A stretch of 64,000 bases of DNA from Mucilaginibacter sp. dw_454. Lineage in GTDB: Bacteria; Bacteroidota; Bacteroidia; Sphingobacteriales; Sphingobacteriaceae. Below, piece by piece: positions 59,874-64,000 of the stretch. The notes below the pieces were generated by a model. The model did no database searches and was not told the DNA's origin. It was given only the letters and a program-made list of their open reading frames with translations. Where the stretch lies: the NCBI RefSeq assembly GCF_018449775.1, contig NZ_JAAVVB010000001.1:1054001-1118000 (forward strand), read 5' to 3'. The position numbers and the translations under genes are program-made. Every line of letters begins with the position of its first letter. Within the stretch, counting starts at the first letter, position 1.

Positions 59874-62483
59874 TTAAAACTTAACTTTTACACCAATAGC
59901 ATATGTTCTGCCAAAGCCATAGTAAACACCGGCACTGCCTCCTGCTAAAACGTTAGGATTGCCGCTCGCATTCGGATCATAAGCATCAGAAATATAGGTA
60001 GTATTCAATAAATTGTAAACGTTACCGATTAAAGATGCATCGCATCCGGCAAATTTAAATCTGTACACCGCGTTTACGTTGAAAAGGTAGTAGTTAGGTA
60101 CTTCCCACGGATGTAAATTTGCATTGGTAATATTTATATAGTTAAAAGAAGCATTGTAGTTACCATAATAGTTCCAATCAACACCCAATTTTAATTTAGG
60201 TAATACCTGACCATCTATACCTAAATAGGCGGTGGTCTGAGCGGCGTCGCCTACTTTAATGCCTTTAAGCAAAAGTGCGCTGGCAGTAACTACTTTACTT
60301 CCGGCAACGTCGCTTTGTGCGCTAGCCTGACCGGTATTGTTGGTATAATACCAATCGCCAAGAGACAACATACCTTTAATGTTAATTTCTTTTATAGGGC
60401 GATAAACACCATCAAACTCTATACCCTGGTGTAATTCATTTATACCGGTTACGTTAATGGAGGTAACTGAGGCATCCGGGTTGGTTTGAGAAGTTACATA
60501 AGAACGATCTTTGTAGGTTGAACGATACAGGTTAATATTTGCTGTAAATTCTGAGCTTCTAAAGCCATAGCCCACCTCATAACTAAGCAATTTCTCGGGT
60601 TTAGAATTATCGTTAATTTGATTTGCCGACGGACCTGTAGCAGCCGTAAATATCGTTGCCACCAAAGGAGCTCTTTCCAGGTAACCTACGTTTGCGAAAA
60701 CATTATTATGGCTGTCCAGATTATAGTTAGCGCCGCCTTTAGCTTGGTAACCCAGGAAATTAACCCACTTGGTTGACGCAGCAGCACTACCAGTTTTGAA
60801 ATCAAAATAGTCAATCTTTTTATCACCTGTGTTGGTACCTGCTACCGAAACAAAAGCTGATAAATCATCTTTGGTGTATTCAGTTTGTAAGAATAAACCT
60901 TCTGAAGCGATATTGTAACGGTAATCACGATTATATTTCTCGCCGGTAGTAATTAAATTACTGGTGCCGTTAACGTTCGCAGCATCAGTAATATAGTTAC
61001 CACCCAACAGGTCGGCAACTTTATAGTAATGCTCAACGGTATAATATCTTAAATCTGCACCTGCCAACAGGTCTATGTTATTACCAAATTTGTGTTTGAA
61101 GGTAGAAAGATCCCCTACCCATTTGTGATCGTTAGAGTTGGCCAACAACCAGGCGCTAGAAGCACCGTTAACGCTTGCCGCGTTTGCTCTTTCAATCGCA
61201 TTAAAATCAATTGGCGAATAGATCGGATCACCGGTACGTGGTTGATTTGAGGTAACTACAAGAGGTGTAGTAGCTGTCGGTGCCTTAGCAGTTATTGTAC
61301 CATTGCTAAGATAGGTTGCATTACCTTGACCATAAGATCCATACAGAGTAGATGCAAACTGTGAATTATCGCTGATATTCCAGTTATAATTCAGCATAGC
61401 GATAGGCTTATTATAATTGTTAGCCTCACCGCTTACGTACTGGCCATTCAAATAGCCCCAATCCGGGTTATATTTGATGCCTTGTGGAGCAGAACGATAT
61501 GTTTGAATAGGTAAAAATGAGTAACGTTGGCCGTGAGATTGGGTCGCACCCATAACGGTTAATGACAGCGTTTGGTTTGGAGATATGATCTTGGAAAGGT
61601 TAAAGAAATAGCTGTAACCAGAATAATTCAAACCTTCAGCATACATTTGGCCTTGTGCTTTAGAAAGCAATATTGAACTGGCCCATCCCTTATCACTCAA
61701 ACCGGTTGAATAATATAATGCGGTTTTTGAAGCACCATTATTACCAATAGTTTGTGATACAGTTCCTTCTTCTTTAACGTCTGTACTACGGGTAGTAATA
61801 TTGATAGTACCACCTAATGATGGAACGGCTACTTTAGAAGCACCAAGACCACGTTGTACTTGCATTGATGTAGTTACGTCTACTATACCAGCATAATCGC
61901 TCCAGTAAAGGTGACCAGTTTCAGGGTCATTTGCAGGCATACCATTAAGCAACATCGCTACGTTGTTGTTTTGGAAACCCCGGATACTGATCCTCGAATC
62001 GCCATAACCACCGCCGGTTTTCGTTGCCATAACACCAGGTGTGCTGGTCAATAATTCCGGAAACTCAAGGCCTGCGCCTTTTTCTTCGATAGTTACCTGG
62101 CCAATAGTTGAAACTGCGATAGGTGTCTTCCTGTCAATAGCTTTATCGCCGATGATAGTAACCTCTTTCATCGCGCCATCGTTGGTTTTAAGTGATATTT
62201 CGCCAACGTTCTGACTCCCAGATTCTACTGTTACCTCTTGGGTGAGATAGCTGACATAGCTAAGAACCAATACCTGGCTCCCCTCGGGCACACGTATTTT
62301 GAAGGTACCGTCAAGCGATGTAGTTGTACCATTGGTGGTACCTTTAATAATTACAGAGGCGCCAATCAGTGGCTCCTTGGTTTGTGCATCAAGCAACTTG
62401 CCTGTTACCACCCTGCCGTTCTGTGCCAGGACTGCGCCTGAAGTAAAGAGGCAGATGAATAGAATAAGTAAAAGCTTCCTCAT
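59874..62483 (-). CDS. TonB-dependent outer-membrane receptor
   Basis: The 869-residue protein has a signal peptide (1-20), a carboxypeptidase-regulatory-like domain (about 23-105; VVTGKLLDAQTKEPLIGASV), a plug domain (about 125-235; STIGQVTIEEKGAGLEFPELL, SIRGFQNNNVAMLLNGMP) and a long beta-barrel ending with an aromatic-rich strand and terminal Phe (TYAIGVKVKF). It is of the CirA/FecA type rather than SusC, which is about 1000 residues. It forms a unit with the repeat lipoprotein. The substrate is not known; metal chelate, peptide or glycan are options. Confidence 0.93.
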   Translation of the reverse strand: MRKLLLILFICLFTSGAVLAQNGRVVTGKLLDAQTKEPLIGASVIIKGTTNGTTTSLDGTFKIRVPEGSQVLVLSYVSYLTQEVTVESGSQNVGEISLKTNDGAMKEVTIIGDKAIDRKTPIAVSTIGQVTIEEKGAGLEFPELLTSTPGVMATKTGGGYGDSRISIRGFQNNNVAMLLNGMPANDPETGHLYWSDYAGIVDVTTSMQVQRGLGASKVAVPSLGGTINITTRSTDVKEEGTVSQTIGNNGASKTALYYSTGLSDKGWASSILLSKAQGQMYAEGLNYSGYSYFFNLSKIISPNQTLSLTVMGATQSHGQRYSFLPIQTYRSAPQGIKYNPDWGYLNGQYVSGEANNYNKPIAMLNYNWNISDNSQFASTLYGSYGQGNATYLSNGTITAKAPTATTPLVVTSNQPRTGDPIYSPIDFNAIERANAASVNGASSAWLLANSNDHKWVGDLSTFKHKFGNNIDLLAGADLRYYTVEHYYKVADLLGGNYITDAANVNGTSNLITTGEKYNRDYRYNIASEGLFLQTEYTKDDLSAFVSVAGTNTGDKKIDYFDFKTGSAAASTKWVNFLGYQAKGGANYNLDSHNNVFANVGYLERAPLVATIFTAATGPSANQINDNSKPEKLLSYEVGYGFRSSEFTANINLYRSTYKDRSYVTSQTNPDASVTSINVTGINELHQGIEFDGVYRPIKEINIKGMLSLGDWYYTNNTGQASAQSDVAGSKVVTASALLLKGIKVGDAAQTTAYLGIDGQVLPKLKLGVDWNYYGNYNASFNYINITNANLHPWEVPNYYLFNVNAVYRFKFAGCDASLIGNVYNLLNTTYISDAYDPNASGNPNVLAGGSAGVYYGFGRTYAIGVKVKF

Positions 62484-62530
62484 ACGTTGTTTTTGTTTTT
62501 GAATTTGTTTTAACTAAAAAATTGCAGGGA

Positions 62531-62538
62531 CAAATATA
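62531..62538 (-). promoter_or_regulatory. -7 box TATATTTG of TonB receptor gene
   Basis: On the reverse strand TATATTTG (62538-62531) fully matches TAnnTTTG. The -33 TTG is not at the usual distance (one at spacing 15). The leader would be about 40-45 bases. The rest of the 349-base gap to lpd is A/T-rich and holds one repeat arm. Confidence 0.5.
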
Positions 62539-62762
62539 TCGCTTGATATCATTCAATATGTTAACTCCATGTTAACAATTAAGGCGTTTTTTTATTTATT
62601 TATCAACATTTTAAGAATTTATTACCTCGAATGTAAATTACTTGATACAATGAGTTCAAAAATCACAATTGCCTGATTAACAATTTCTTTACAGTTAACC
62701 TATATAATTTATAGGGTTTATAGTTGTTATATGGCACTTAAATGATGTAAATAAAACGATGC

Positions 62763-62803
62763 AGTTTTCAGCTTTCAGCGCTTTTACTTAGCTTTGGCTT
62801 TCT
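62763..62803. repeat. Solo AGCTTTC-type repeat before lpd
   Basis: The stretch reads as near-tandem words (TTTTCAGCTTTCAGCGCTTT then TACTTAGCTTTGGCTTTCT) and resembles one arm of the element around the S23-like gene at 44.6-45 kb. No partner arm is seen nearby. It lies 30 bases before the lpd start. Confidence 0.5.
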
Positions 62804-62832
62804 AAAAAAATAAAACAAGAATTAACTACACT

Positions 62833-64000
62833 ATGGACTACGATGTAATTGTTATAGGGTCTGGCCCGGGCGGCTATGTTGCTGCAATCCGCGCTTCCCA
62901 GCTTGGTTTAAAAACCGCGGTAGTTGAAAAAGAATCATTGGGCGGCATTTGCCTTAACTGGGGGTGTATCCCAACCAAAGCTCTTTTAAAGAGTGCGCAG
63001 GTTTTTGAATATCTTAATCATGCTAAAGAATATGGCATTAATGTTAGCGGTGGCGAAGTGGATTTTGAATCTGTTATTAAAAGAAGCCGTGGAGTTGCAG
63101 ATGGCATGAGCAAAGGCGTTCAGTTTTTAATGAAGAAAAACAAGATTGACGTTATAACCGGCACGGGAAAATTAAAAAGTAAGGGCGTTGTTGAAGTAAG
63201 AACCAACGATGGTGTAAAAGAATATAAAGCCAAACACATTATATTGGCTACAGGCGGTCGCTCGCGCGAATTGCCAAACCTTAAGCAAGATTTCAAAAAA
63301 GTTATCGGTTACCGCCAGGCTATGATCTTGCCTAAAAAACCTGCCACTATGATTGTTGTTGGCTCGGGCGCTATAGGTATTGAGTTTGCCTACTTCTATA
63401 ACTCAATTGGCACCAAAGTTACTGTTGTTGAATATCTTGATAATGTAGTACCGTTGGAGGATGAGGAGGTATCAAAAACACTGGGCCGTATCCTTAAAAA
63501 GCAAGGTATCAATATCATGACCGGCTCTAACGTTGAATCGGTTGATACCAGCGGCGAAGGTTGTAAAGTAACAGTAAAAACTGCCACCGGCACTGAAATT
63601 CTGGAAGCAGAGATCGTTCTGTCGGCTGTAGGTATCTCAACCAATATAGAAGGTATTGGCCTGGAAGAAAATGGCGTAACAACAGATCGTGGCAAAGTTG
63701 TGGTTGATGATTTCTATCGCACCAACGTTGAGGGGGTTTACGCTATCGGCGATATTGTTAAGGGTCAGGCGCTAGCTCACGTAGCGTCAGCAGAAGGTAT
63801 TATTTGTGTCGAAAAAATTGCGGGCCTTAAACCAGAACCGCTTGACTATAATAACATCCCCGGTTGCACATACTGCAGCCCGGAAATTGCATCTGTTGGT
63901 TATACCGAAAAAGCTGCGAAAGAGGCAGGTTACGAAATTAAAGTAGGCAAGTTTCCATTCTCTGCATCAGGCAAAGCAAGTGCATCTGGCGCTAAAGATG
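62833..64000 (+). CDS. lpd: Dihydrolipoyl dehydrogenase, 3'-truncated by window edge
   Basis: This E3 flavoprotein reoxidises lipoyl groups of 2-oxoacid dehydrogenases or the glycine cleavage system. It starts MDYDVIVIGSGPGGYVAAIR. The redox pair is C40-C45 (GGICLNWGCIPTKALL), the NAD site is MIVVGSGAIGIEFAYFY, and the second FAD motif is GVYAIGDIVKGQALAHVAS. The dimerisation domain is entered (YTEKAAKEAGYEIKVGKFPF) before the window ends at codon 389 of about 465. No other complex subunit is in the window. Confidence 0.95.
   Translation, partial: MDYDVIVIGSGPGGYVAAIRASQLGLKTAVVEKESLGGICLNWGCIPTKALLKSAQVFEYLNHAKEYGINVSGGEVDFESVIKRSRGVADGMSKGVQFLMKKNKIDVITGTGKLKSKGVVEVRTNDGVKEYKAKHIILATGGRSRELPNLKQDFKKVIGYRQAMILPKKPATMIVVGSGAIGIEFAYFYNSIGTKVTVVEYLDNVVPLEDEEVSKTLGRILKKQGINIMTGSNVESVDTSGEGCKVTVKTATGTEILEAEIVLSAVGISTNIEGIGLEENGVTTDRGKVVVDDFYRTNVEGVYAIGDIVKGQALAHVASAEGIICVEKIAGLKPEPLDYNNIPGCTYCSPEIASVGYTEKAAKEAGYEIKVGKFPFSASGKASASGAKD

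Overview
The window is chromosomal DNA from a member of the Bacteroidota, most likely family Sphingobacteriaceae (Mucilaginibacter- or Pedobacter-like). This rests on gene content and signals read from the sequence: many Bacteroidota families (DUF4199, DUF4251, BatA-like, carboxypeptidase-regulatory TonB receptors, the B. fragilis-type carbamoyltransferase in the arginine pathway), -7 promoter boxes of the form TAnnTTTG, almost no Shine-Dalgarno sequences, and typical intergenic inverted repeats. No phage, IS transposase, CRISPR array, tRNA or rRNA gene was seen. Both ends cut a gene: RNase R at the left and dihydrolipoyl dehydrogenase at the right.

Layout. 1-7.3 kb: rnr (partial), a polyprenyl diphosphate synthase, a TonB C-terminal-domain protein, and two Tat-exported glycan-acting proteins (a putative TIM-barrel hydrolase and a GH92 alpha-mannosidase). 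7.4-11 kb: rpmA-rplU (L27 has a long Ala/Lys tail), a TPR protein and a dicarboxylate/amino-acid symporter. 11-21.3 kb: an ECF sigma factor with a membrane partner, two GT2 glycosyltransferases, a GH3-type acyl-amido synthetase, dxr and rseP. 21.4-30.4 kb, reverse strand: DUF4199, an acidic protein, a dihydroorotase-like protein lacking its metal ligands, a BatA-like protein, a His/Lys-tailed lipoprotein, GH20 hexosaminidase and trxB. 30.5-34.7 kb: an FMN reductase, htpG and DUF4251. 34.7-38.2 kb: an ethanolamine permease plus eutB-eutC without microcompartment genes. 38.2-42.1 kb: dinB diverging from a 2H phosphoesterase, an APS kinase plus sulfotransferase pair, and the SRP RNA gene.

42.5-55.8 kb: a ypdA-like reductase and then arginine biosynthesis in two blocks. 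The first is GNAT, S23-like four-helix-bundle protein, argG, cupin, argC, argD, carbamoyltransferase and a PaiB-like protein. The second is argB-proC, after an antiporter, an NDH-2 and a hydrolase. The first block is preceded by a 387-base leader that can encode a 40-residue peptide with an Arg-Arg-Arg run and can fold into competing hairpins. The S23-like gene inside it is bracketed by 34-base inverted repeats, like a 23S rRNA intervening sequence placed inside a protein operon. The argB promoter lies inside a perfect 8+8 inverted repeat.

55.8-64 kb: phosphoglycerate mutase, an acetate-uptake transporter, an AHA1-like protein, a repeat-containing lipoprotein with its TonB-dependent receptor, and lpd.

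Intergenic DNA repeatedly carries imperfect inverted repeats built of 6-9 base near-tandem words. In two places they run into coding sequence and supply the last residues and stop codon of the upstream protein. The strongest candidates for new biology are the arg leader, the S23-like bracketed element, the altered specificity residue of the carbamoyltransferase, and the dinB/2H-phosphoesterase pair, both of which carry a beta-clamp-like motif.
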